From Kuschelorhynchus macadamiae (Eukaryota; Arthropoda; Insecta; Coleoptera; Curculionidae), in NCBI GenBank assembly GCA_030620095.1, contig JAUTXW010004702.1:558001-622000 (forward strand): a stretch of 64,000 nucleotides of DNA. The letters are read 5' to 3'. The position numbers were made by a program, and so were the translations under genes. The notes beneath the pieces are model-generated. The model was not told the origin of the DNA. It ran no database searches and worked only from the letters and a program-made list of their open reading frames with translations. Of this stretch, positions 23,201-33,779 are shown piece by piece. Numbering within the stretch: position 1 is the first letter of the stretch; every line of letters begins with the position of its first letter.

Positions 23201-23732
23201 ATAATTTAATAGATTGGAATTCTGCTGCAACACTTTTATATTTTGACTTGTCGAGAAGATTAATAAATTCTAATTTATGTAAATCCTCAAACCTAATTTT
23301 AATTTGGAAAAGTATGCTATCAAAAAATTTCATAAAATAAACGTTTATACTTGTCAGTTAGATCCAATTCGTTCATATTGCGAGTTTGTGGCAATCCTGT
23401 AAACATTTTTGCTTTTTCGAATATATTAAGACAGTCTTCAACGCGTAGCTCATTTAATCGTTGATGATAATGTTTATTTGTGAAATGCGGCAACGTCTCC
23501 CAAAAATATGTTAATTACATCAGTGTTAAGCCATACATAGCGGAAGCACCCACGATTTCTTAACAAGTGCTCCTAATTTGTGTACAAGTTTATTTAAGGT
23601 GAATTTATAAATTAATGTAAGTATTAAACGATATTTATTAACTAGTAGGTTAAATATAATGTTTAAATTTATTTTTTATACTAAAATTTTATTTTATTAC
23701 AAATAATGTTATAATTAATAAAAAATGATTGG

Positions 23733-24245
23733 TCGGTGATAGGAGCAGTCATTCAATACAATGTCTTTTTCACCGACCAGTCGGTCGGAATCAGGGGAGT
23801 GCACTATTTTGTTTTTCTTTAATTTTTTATTTATTAACAGAATATTAAAGGACAAGGACTATTTTCTTCATATAAATAATAACTTTTACAATTTATAAAG
23901 CTATTACCGACCACTTAAATATTTTTATATGTCTTCATTATGAGTGTAACAGTAAAATTCTTAGTTTAAACCTCAAATTTTATATTTGTGTCCGATATAA
24001 ATTTGCAAATATTATGATTATTTTGTCGCCAATAGTTATGATAAAAACGTTTTCTAAGACAGATTACGCGATACTACCCCAATAAGATGAACATATTTGC
24101 CCACTCTAACTCAAAATTTTATTTAAATCGATAAAAAAAGGTCGGTAAATAGGACCTAAATTCTTATCGGTTTCCTATGACCGACCAACGGTCGGTAAAA
24201 CATACGCCCAAGATTTTGGCTGTCTTTATTATCGACCAGTCAGTT
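23733..24245. repeat. Clustered ACCGACC/GGTCGGT palindromic motifs
   Basis: The heptamer GGTCGGT or its complement occurs at least six times in about 500 bases (near 23733, 23768, 23906, 24141, 24180 and 24190). One nearly perfect palindrome is GACCGACCAACGGTCGGTAA at 24179-24198. The surrounding DNA is AT-rich, so the cluster is not explained by composition. No coding sequence overlaps. Confidence 0.6.
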
Positions 24246-25620
24246 GAAATTTAGCGCCAAACTGTATAGCTGGCAATGTATAGCTCTCTTAAAAATTAAT
24301 GGGGGTTTAGGACTTCGGTTCTCGTTTGAACCAAATAGTATTGATAATTCTAAATTACTTCTTCCAGTAGCAACAAACGATATGCTAAAACAGAATTCAA
24401 GTGATTGTGCATCAGATTCTTCCATTACTTTATCACAAATCGAACGACAGTTGGATCAAAGGAAACCTAAAGAATTTCAAAATAGCGGATCGATTTGGAG
24501 TGGTCCGATGGAGGATAAAAGTGTATTCTATTTTTGGAAAATAGTAAAGGAAAAAGGCACATGAGCTACTGTTCCAAATGATAATATTACTGCGCACGAC
24601 ACTACGCTAACCAATAATTTACCACGTTTGGATTTCGATTCCTTAGATCTAGGCTTGAATTATTCCGAATATTTGTGGATGGACATGGAAAACGAAGAGT
24701 TAATCGGTGATCCTGATCTAACGGCATCTACGGCACAAAATCATAGTAAATTTGTAATTCTGTGTATCGGACCAGTTGGACAACCGGATGCTAAAGTATG
24801 TGTTGATAATCCCGCTGAATCAAGTAATATTTTATAGAAACGTAATATTTGTAGTTTACTTATATTACATTTACTTTTTAGCTCCAAGACCCCATAAAAA
24901 AGTGATAATTATGTCCATACGGCCCCTAATTCCCCAGTTACCGTTTCTCCAAACCTTGCTAACAAAGATTTGTCTCTGAATCCAAAAGAATTATCCGTTA
25001 AAGGGAATACTGTTAGCGATTACCAGTGTACTCTTAATGGTAAGTACTTATAATTAGTAAGTGTTACGTGTGACTCATGTCCCAAAATTTATGAAATCAA
25101 TTGTTTCCATGTATTTATTATACTTTGTTTTTAGATGTAAAGTTCATTGACAATAAAATTCTTGATTCGTGTATGCCAACCATAAGGGCAAAGGCATTAG
25201 AGAGACAACTAACGCGCTTGAAGAAATATTTATATCAAACACTAAAGAAGCAATCAATTAAAAAACTCCAGAAGCTCTTGTACCTTCCAACAAAATTCAG
25301 GACTTATCATTTGACAACTTTATTGATTTCGAAAAAAATAACACCTACAGTTGCTACATCGGAAGAATATATAGAACACCAGAAAAAGATAGATGCGGAG
25401 AAAAAAAGAAAAAATAAGAAAAATCAGAGAAGGCGAAAAAAAGAAAAAATAGAGAAAAAGAACAACCAAACCAAAAAACGAAAAAAGTAAGAAATGCTGA
25501 CAATTCTAAACGAAGTCTGATGATAAATAATAATGACACAAATAATAAGACAAATGAGACTGATAGCATTTTTTTAAGATCAAACCAGGAAAATATTCTT
25601 CTTGATATATTACAATGACA
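24244..25620 (+). pseudogene. Unidentified intron-containing locus, probably a broken gene
   Basis: I do not recognise the product. Three coding-looking blocks follow each other on the plus strand. The first (24244-24564) includes SSDCASDSSITLSQIERQL. The second (24628-24834) has LDFDSLDLGLNYSEYLWMDM. The third (25135-25490) has ERQLTRLKKYLYQTLKKQSI and ends in a long lysine-rich tail. A good GT-AG intron joins the frame SDYQCTLN (ending near 25039, donor GTAAGT) to DVKFIDNKIL (acceptor TTTTTAG near 25134). Stops between 24564 and 24628 and near 24890 suggest decay. The EYLWM word weakly recalls the PABP-binding motif of PAIP2 proteins, but the rest does not fit. It could equally be a captured or transposon-borne gene, since hAT pieces lie on both sides. 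Confidence 0.45.
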
Positions 25621-25929
25621 TACGTACAAAAGTACCGATTCCGCACGATCGCGAAACAAAAAATCACTTTTCGACGATCACGGCACACGTATTCGAAAAA
25701 AGTAAACATTAACGCCATTAACGGAGTGCACCCGCCACCGACTTCCCAACATGTTCAGACCTGCTAACTTGCAAAGACTTCCACCTAACATGCCCCGAGG
25801 AATCTTCAAAAGATAATAATATACACCGACATACCGACAAAAAACAAAGCCGAGCAATGGATAAACGTCTTGGCTGAAACATAAATGCACGATTGCCATT
25901 TACTAAAAATACTAGTACACCTCTCACTA

Positions 25930-26371
25930 TTTCTATTTCAAATTAACTGCCAATTGGCAACTACGTCTACTGCCTCCGCGAAAACTAGATCGCCTCAGAA
26001 GCGTCTGGGAATACATATTTTTACCCAAGCAATAAAAACCGCCTTTCAAGAGGCGTTTGATTAACAAAATTCGAAATTTGAGACAAGTAAAACATCGCCT
26101 AACTGGGTCTTATGATAACTGTGTACAGTACACGGATACGTATTATTTATTCTGGGTAGTTAGGAAAGTGAATAGGGAATAGGAGCGTTCGGATACTTCG
26201 TTAAGAAATGTATGATATTAGGATTTAAACATGTTTGGTTCTATTTTCGTATTAATTCACAAAATTAATATTTTCACTATGGAATATTGAATTAAGAAGA
26301 TAAATATGCAATTTTATAGAAAAATCCGACTGAGGCGGCGCCTCAGTTGCCTCATTTGACGAGCCACCCTG
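25930..26371 (-). mobile_element. 5' end of a second hAT element
   Basis: Read on the minus strand from 26371, the sequence is CAGGGTGGCTCGTCAAATGA, followed by a GGCGCCGCC palindrome. The complete hAT element at 12113 starts CAGTGGCGGCTCGTCAGGGT and has the same palindrome at the same distance. The two are related but distinct families. The far end was not found; the hATC fragment at 22840-23200 has the right orientation to belong to it. Confidence 0.6.
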
Positions 26372-26720
26372 CTAACTTACTTATTAATGATCAAATATTC
26401 CGTCGCTGCTGTTCATTGATTCTCACGCGTTTTGGCTTGATTCAGCCAGTCTTTCATTTTTTTCCTTTCACCTGTTAATTTCCACATGCGTTGTCCATTC
26501 TTACCGAGCAGGCTTTGTTCTCTTCTTCCTAGTTGTTCCTCGGCTGTTATTATTGGAATACTGCTGATAATAATCGTGGTAGTTAGCGGTGTGTGTCTCC
26601 TGTTCAAGCTGTTTAGCTGTTTTAGCTCTGAGCTAGAGTTAACATTAAAAAGCTAAAAATTATCATTAAAAAACTAATATTTTTTTTTAATAAACTGTTT
26701 TTATTCAATAAATTGAACAA
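26372..26720. other. Short unassigned stretch with a minus-strand open frame
   Basis: A 64-codon frame on the minus strand (26413-26607) encodes a charged peptide (GERKKMKDWLNQAKTRENQ at its end). It has no recognised domain. It could be part of the gag-like region of a retroelement, but this is not supported by motifs. Confidence 0.3.
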
Positions 26721-26905
26721 AATGGAATCGCAGAAACAACTATTCCGCTGGCTAATAACACGACCGGCATTACGTTACACTGTTGACTCCCGACTTTCGT
26801 TGGGAGCATTTATTTCATGTTACAACACCAGGGCCACTATGATCCCTGCCTGGATAATACCCTGCAATTTCGTAGACGCAATGATCCATTTTAGTCAATT
26901 TTAGT
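26721..26905. repeat. Diverged unit of the 278-bp repeat
   Basis: This segment matches the tandem repeat at the window end: AATGGAATC, CCGCTGGCTAATA, ACGACCGGCATT and, at its far end, CAATGATCCATT occur in both, in compatible order. It is an isolated, diverged copy 37 kb from the array, so the repeat is dispersed. Confidence 0.75.
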
Positions 26906-26964
26906 GCAGTCACTTTTAGACAATTTAGTGCAAACAGGAGCAGATTTATAGACCTCTGGGAGAG

Positions 26965-28900
26965 ATCATTTCCATTTTATCTGCGTAAAGATATTTCATT
27001 AAAAACATATTTTTTTGTCGCGCAGATATTTTTAAAGATAAAAGGACCTCCTTATCAATTTCTTAAAATTGACTCGTTTTCGGGAAAAACGATCATTTAT
27101 GAAATACTGCATTTACTAAGTTATATTGATTTTCCTAAAAATTTGCATTGGCGCTGAATTCCGGTGACTCATGATTGACACTGAATAGTGATAGATTTTG
27201 ACAAAAATGTACTTATCAGTAAAGACATACCTTAATTATTATGCAAAAATTATACAAAATAATTGTTTTAAACATGCATGCATTTTATGTTATTTATTTG
27301 AAAAATCTATAGGTTGGTTCTACATGGGCGCCTCCAAGTCTCTTAACACTTGAGTTATTTCTTATTTATTCATAGTGGAGATTAATTCGTTCTTGGTAGT
27401 TAATTTGATTTACATGAAAATTTGCATTGTCGGTAATGTATGTGACGTTTTAATTCATAGACGTTTTAATACTAACATCTAATTATTATCATTGACTAAT
27501 GACATTTTGTGGAATAATTTTCAGATCAATTATCTGCTATAATGCACATTTAACGAGATAGTGGACATGCATTTGATGTATGGACTCGCTTCCTTAAATG
27601 CTTTGGACGCCAGACGGGTATATCGTGATCGGTTTCCCAATCGCCAAATTCCGGATAGAAAGACCTTGGAACGGATAGATCGACGGTTAAGAGAAAATGG
27701 TAAGAATTTTTGCTCCATTAGGTAATTTAAAAGATCGGAATGCAATGTTTTTCAGGTACTTTTATACCCAATAAGACGAACTGAGGCTATCAGAGAACTG
27801 CTCGTACTGTTGATCTGGAGGAAAACCTTTGAAATGCTGTAGGAGAGGATCTGTGCGTTAGCTTTAGAAATCTCGCAGCACAGTACAATATTACAACTGC
27901 ACAGAGAACGATTCATGAACAAGTGCTCCATCCCTTTCACCTTCAAAAAGTACAAGCTCTTACGCCAAATGACTTTCCTGCTAGGCTTGCATATTGGTTT
28001 CTTCAGCAACACCGTAATAACCATCGTTTTATATACTCTGTTTTATTTACAGACGAAGCAGGATTTACTCGAAGAGGAATAATAAGGAATTTATCGTTAC
28101 CGTGAGGGCAAGTATAATTGGAAACAATTTAATAGGTACATTCATATTACTACCAAGATTAAATGGACCGTTGTATTTAGAAATTTTACAGAAACAGTTA
28201 GTACTTATGTACGATGGTGCTCCAGCCCATTTTAGCCTCGTGGTTAGGGAACATCTGAATACAGTTTATCAGTTATACAGTTGATTTCTACTAACTAGTA
28301 TATGCTAATCCGATTGCTACCAGGAACGAGTTGGTAACTCGAGTTAACCTCCACTTGGAACAAATAAGAAATAACCCAATGCTAGTGTTAAGAGGGAATC
28401 TATCAGGAGGTGCCCCTGAAGAACCAATGTATAACAACATAAAAGGCATATATGTTTGGAACAATAATGTTGTATAATTTTTACGTAATAATTATGTTAT
28501 GTCTTTACTGATAAGTGCATTTTTGTTAAATTTTGTTATTATTCAACGCAGTGTTTGATAAATCGTTTTTCCTGAAAACGAGTCAATTTTTAGAAATTGA
28601 TAAGGAAGGCCTTTTATCTTTAAAAATGTCTGAGTGACAAGAAAAAGTTTTTTACGAAATATCTTTATGCAGATAAAAATTGTGTTGTAAAGAAATTTAA
28701 AAGAAGACGTTCCGTTCCGCTCCCTTTGATTTTTAACGTTTTCCTAAGTAATTTAAACTGTTACAAGCACACAAATATTATGAAGTTACGTCAAAGGATA
28801 CCAAAATTATTTGGAAAACTTATTTTCCAGATCCTAACATTATTTCTGCTTGTTCTATTTACATCTCAGATATTGCATGCCTATTCTGGGACACCCTGTA
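26965..28900 (+). mobile_element. Mariner-like element with inverted arms, left end truncated
   Basis: The left arm (from 26965, TTTATCTGCGTAAAGATATT onward through AAGATAAAAGGACCTCCTTA) is mirrored near 28540-28690. The right side runs on to a terminal CACCCTG followed by TATA (near 28893-28902). The mirror of that terminal CAGGGTG is missing on the left, so the left end has been lost. A degraded transposase with a small intron lies inside. A (TA)n tract of about 90 bp follows the right end. Confidence 0.7.
27567..28284 (+). pseudogene. Mariner-like transposase with 56-bp intron, broken
   Basis: The start MHLMYGLASLNALDARRVYR is followed by FPNRQIPDRKTLERI. The first exon ends at 27699, before a GTAAGA donor; the acceptor TTTTTCAG ends at 27755. 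The join gives ENG-TFIPN in frame. After that come stops, a helix-turn-helix-like region (FRNLAAQYNITTAQRTIHEQ), the first catalytic block VLFTDEAGFTR (near 28045), then a deletion, RLNGPLYLEILQKQL, and MYDGAPAHFS with the second catalytic aspartate (near 28210). The third aspartate region is lost. It is related to the other mariner-like transposases in this window but not the same family. Confidence 0.78.
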
Positions 28901-28937
28901 TAGACAGGTTTTGTATTTTAAAATATTAAGATTATTA

Positions 28938-28938
<1 letters not shown>

Positions 28939-29027
<89 letters not shown>
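28939..29027. repeat. (TA)n microsatellite
   Basis: About 89 bases of alternating TA just after the right end of the mariner-like element, so it may have grown from the TA target duplication. Confidence 0.97.
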
Positions 29028-29029
<2 letters not shown>

Positions 29030-29767
29030 AATTGGCCTCAAATTGTTAATTAAGGAAAAATCTACATTAAGTTCTTTGATCTGAACCCGTTATTTGCTTT
29101 GCAAAATCCTGTTTTACGTGGCTGCTGTAAATATTTATTATATTTGTTTTGGATTCGCCTTTTTCGTTGTGTTTAATCTAATGTGTTAAGTGAGATTAAT
29201 GAATCCATTTGCAAATACCTAAATCTTTGTGTACCAATTAAACAATTTTTTGATTCATTTTGCACGTTCATTAATTATTATTTGTTCCCAGCATGATTTA
29301 TCCAAAGAAGACATGAATACTAATTAAAAGACAGTTTCATAATCACATAACTTGAATACATGCGAAACACAATAATTTAGTTAAATACACAATAAACGCA
29401 AAGAAGATATAAGAACTTTAAAAAATATAATATTAAGAACTGCAAAAAAAGATCAGAAAGGATTTCATATAAATATAGAACGTTCATTTTGTACTGCGAG
29501 TATCATGAAAAGAGAGAAACAAGTACCGAAAAAAATAAAAGAAAAATAAAACCGACTTAAAAAAACACTAAACAGTTAAAAAATATTATTTTATTTCATT
29601 TTGGAGTTTTAATGCCTAATACTTCAACTAGACTGTCTATTAATTGTTTTAATTGGTTTGAGGTCTTCATAAAGTCAAATTTCTAAGATGGAATAAAATA
29701 TTACTAGCTGGCCCGGCAGCCCTTGCTCTGCTTTTTCCGTTAGACGGTGCGATGAGTTTCCGGTGGA

Positions 29768-32700
29768 TACAGTGACTTTCTATGAGGACAGTGGCGACAA
29801 TAGAGCATAAGCTCCGCCCATCCGCCATTTATGGGCTAAATCTTTGTTGTTTATATTTTCATAAACGCGGATTTTGCATATTTGTTTTGCGTTTTTAAAT
29901 AGTTTGTGTCTAAATATTTTCAGTTATAAAATATCAGTGTTGTGTATTTATGTATGAAGTTTGAGTCTTAGTTAGTTATTGTACATTTAGGTAAGCAAGT
30001 TTTAAAAAAAATACTGTTTTTATAAGCCCTGTTTGTGGAAGCATTCCTTTTGAAAACATTTATTTAGAAGTAAATTACGAAATTAAAGTTACCAGGTTTC
30101 CGTTGGCAAAAAAAGGGGAAACGAATGTCTGAGCGAGTAGTTTATCTAGCATAACAAATAAAAAAAAACAAAAAAAAGACTACTTTTTGTAACAACTATC
30201 ACCTCAACAGCAACTAATATAAAAAAGTATTGTCTTTTGTATAGTGAATATTCCTAATAAACTGTTATCTCTGATGTAGAAATATATTTTTTAAAATTAT
30301 AATTGGTATATACAAGGGCCAATTTGGTTAAATTGCAGACATGACAAGAGGGCATCTGGTAACCCGATATACAATAGACTTAAATTGATTTATAAAATGT
30401 AGTAATGTAAACTGCAAATACTATATAAATATTTTTTGCAATTCTTAGTTTCTTCAAGAAGAGCAATATCTTCTCAGGTCATGTTATGTAGCTGGAAAAT
30501 TTGGGATAATTAATGTTTATTTTTTGCAAATAAAGCATTTTTTTATTATTAAAAGTTTATATTTGAACTTAACCATTCTATTATAGTAGCAATAAAGTCA
30601 AGAACATAAAAATTGATAAGTTAGGAAGGGATTAATTAAATTTTTTCATGAACCGGAATGTCCTTATAGTGCGTTCCGGTCCACTCCGAGCCTTTTAAAT
30701 CATTATGTTTTCGAGGATTTCAAGCGTATGGTTAAGTTTCACAATATTACCTACTATTTTCTCATAAGTATAGTCATTATAAAAGTACAATATGTCAGGC
30801 TGTCCTGCAGTAGGATGTTCAAATTCTGCCAAAAAAGGCTTCCATATAAAGACGTTTCATAAGAATCCTATTTGTAGAAGGAATAAGTTATAAGAAATGG
30901 GATAAACGGATTCGTATGGACACAGCACGATTATTTGAGGTATGAAATGTGGCAATTTAGTTTAACTTAAATTTTATCAAAACCATACCTTTTTGCAGAA
31001 TGCATTTTTTAAATTCTTTTTTTTTGTAGACTCATTTTGTGCCAGATATGTGGGAAAAGGCAAGGAAAGATGGTACCAGAAAACTTAAGACAAATGCAGT
31101 ACCCCCAATTTTTTTCTTTTCTCTTATTCAGAGTGACTGTTACTGATGAAAGTTCGACAAACTCAGATCCCGCCAAAGGAAAAAATTGATCTATATAGGA
31201 GTCTGGCTCGTAGCTAGTGCCAATTGTTAAGATTAAATGAAAGAAAAATTAAAAGTTTAAAAGACAACTGTGAAAGCTTTTTGTGTGCAGTGCAATGCAG
31301 TTATTTATGAACTCAAGAGTTTTTATTTTAGTGGATTTTTGCCAACAATTCATGTTTATTTTAATATTTTGTATTCTGTAATTATTTTTTAAGTAAGACC
31401 TATTTTTTCACCCTATATAAATTATATTAGAAATCAAACACAAGTCTTATGAGCCAGTCTGTTTACCTTTTGGTGCTTTTTATGAAAAAATTACAAAGTT
31501 CAGAATTTCCCCTGCCATACTGTTTAAATTTAATCAAGTTAGGGGTTAACTAGGTAGTAGAAGGATACATTTTTTATTAATTATTTTTTTTTATTTTATT
31601 ATTTTCCAGACATCTCTTTGAAACCAACTAACTTTAATTCTTAGATTCAAAAATATTTAAACAAAAAGATATAACAAATTTTCTATCAAGTCTTATTAGT
31701 GCAAAGCATTCTTAAAAAAATGTGTAGGTATTATGTATATCTAAAAGATATGACAAGTAGCATTCTATTGTTAAGAAAGTGTAAGCTACCTACCTTCAAA
31801 ACAAACACGAGGACCTACGAAAAAAAAACATTTAGTAGATGTTATTTATTTGGGAACTGAGGAAATAAAATTAACAATGTAATATTTAAAAACATTTATT
31901 AAATACTTTGACAAGTCTTCATTTTATTAATATTAATAATAATGACAAATATGTAAAGTAGACACCAAATCATAATTACTATAAATTATTCATTTCTTTC
32001 CAAATCTGGTTCGAATAAGGAAGAAACATTCCAAAAGCAGAGGCCTCTGTGTTACAATTAAAAAGCTACCTATTATGACTAGTTTTCCTGTGTTCTGATA
32101 GCAGTATCCAGATATTTCCGTTGCTAAATTAGCAGTATAAAATGAACCATCAAACTAAAAAATATATTCAAATAGTAATGTGCTTTACGGAAAAGTCAAT
32201 ATCTGGAAAAGAAATGAAATACGAGCAATACAAAAATGGCTGGTTTATTGTGCATGCAATGACTCACATTTATCGGTCAAATATTGTATGAACTTAATAA
32301 AAAAAATTAGGTATTGCAAGGCAAATTTTCATATATTGTTCATGGGCTTATGACGTAAGGCTTTTTGCTTGTAAGCCTATGATATATCATATTTAATTAA
32401 AAATGAAACTAAAAGCAATTTAACCACGAAGAATCATTATTTAATGGGGAGTTTTTAACAGCATAATTTTTCAGATTTTAAATGTACCCAGGTAAGAATT
32501 AAAGAAAACTTACTTCGACATTGCTTGCAATTTTTCAATTTATTTAACAACAATGAATAATAATTTTCATTTTACAAATCATGTAATTGTTATATATTTA
32601 CATAATGTTGTGTAAAATGCATGAGCTAGAGCTAAAAAGTACACACGTAAGTGTAAGTATTAAAGCATACAGGTATATGTACTTTAATTAACTACTTAAT

Positions 32701-33444
32701 AGTTCATGTTCTATTTCAAAATAATTTGGTATAAAATGATTTGTATAAACTCGGTACGGTATGGCTCTTGATTGTGAGGTCTAGTTGAATATTAAACATA
32801 TTCATTTGCATAGGCATGAGCTAAAGAGCCAAATTTATCTTAAAATGTAATCAAATAATCTAAAAACAAAATTAAAATTCGCAGTACAGATACTAAACAC
32901 ATTGGTGAGAGATGGATTTTTAAGTTTTTCACTTTAACTTACAAATATATAAAAGCCCTAAAAACAAATAAAAATTAATTTTAAATGATGTTTAAAAACC
33001 AAAGAATCCTAATGGATATAATCAATATTAAATTTGTTGTATTGGTTTATTGATTCCCTGTTGAAGGACATAGCCTATAGACTTATATAATTGCTTTTTT
33101 AAGTTTTTGGATTTATTATAATGTTTAAAATTTACAGTTTTTATCAAGCTTAAACCTTGTTTTATACTTATGAAATCAATAAAACATACCTTACAGTATT
33201 TGTTAAAAATCAAGCCTCACTAAATCATCACATTTTCGTAAACAGCTGATTCCAAGCCACATAAATATTATTAGAATGTAATGATATATTATAAATTTGC
33301 AAATAAATTCAAATAAACTAGACGAAATTCCCATAAGATCAATGGTAAACAATAAAATGTTTGCCATTAATGGCGGATATTGGCTCCAGCCAATCACAAC
33401 GTTAACCACTATTGTCGCCACTGTCCTCGTATAAAGTCACTGTA
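29768..33444 (+). mobile_element. P-like DNA transposon relic with THAP domain, 3.7 kb
   Basis: The ends are a 36-bp inverted repeat with two mismatches, starting TACAGTGACTTT and including GAGGACAGTGGCGACAATAG. The flanks are CCGGTGGA (29760-29767) and CCCGTGGA (33445-33452), matching at 7 of 8 positions, as an 8-bp target duplication would. Slightly further in, CCGCCATTWATGG is repeated in inverted orientation. The only coding remnant is a THAP zinc finger at 30792-31135. An 8-bp duplication with a THAP-type DNA-binding domain points to the P superfamily. The other 2.3 kb is AT-rich without a readable transposase, so this is a non-autonomous derivative. Confidence 0.72.
30792..31135 (+). 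pseudogene. THAP zinc-finger domain in two exons, decayed
   Basis: Exon 1 starts MSGCPAVGCSNSAKKGFHIK, with the first two cysteines of the C2CH finger. It shifts frame before WDKRIRMDTARLFE. The donor after GAG is GTATGA and the acceptor is a T-rich tract ending TAG near 31030. Exon 2 gives THFVPDMWEKARKDGTRKLK and TNAVPPIF, the end of a THAP domain. The third zinc ligand is lost: the expected cysteine before E-x-HF is phenylalanine. The domain would bind the ends of its own transposon. With a frameshift and a missing ligand it is dead. No catalytic domain follows. Confidence 0.75.
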
Positions 33445-33779
33445 CCCGTGGAATTATAAGAATACGAAGCGCATTCACCACAATGTCCAGAAAAGTTATT
33501 GAAGAAAAACATATTGGTTTTATAGAAAAAATACGCAATAAAACAATATAAAAAATAGTGTTGAAAGGTTTCGGTAATCAGACGATCATTTAAAAAAAAT
33601 CATGTAAATTGATGCAACACAATTCTCTTTCATTTTAAGCTATTTTTTCTAAAAACTCTTCTTAGTTTTAGTTATAAAAAGTTTTACTGTAAAGATCAGA
33701 TTGAAAGTTTTCGAGGCCCAAACCTAGGTTAAATTGTTGGATAGCTCTAATACAATAAACAAGCACACATTCTCTCTTT

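Noticed and set aside
24628..24837. PAIP2-like host gene, from the EYLWM word.
   Set aside because: Only five residues agree; the acidic residues normally following this motif and the rest of the protein do not match.
25354..25927. Overlapping minus-strand frames with hydrophobic stretches.
   Set aside because: They are antisense to the lysine-rich tail of the unidentified locus and to non-coding DNA; the Phe/Leu-rich runs come from A-rich plus-strand sequence.
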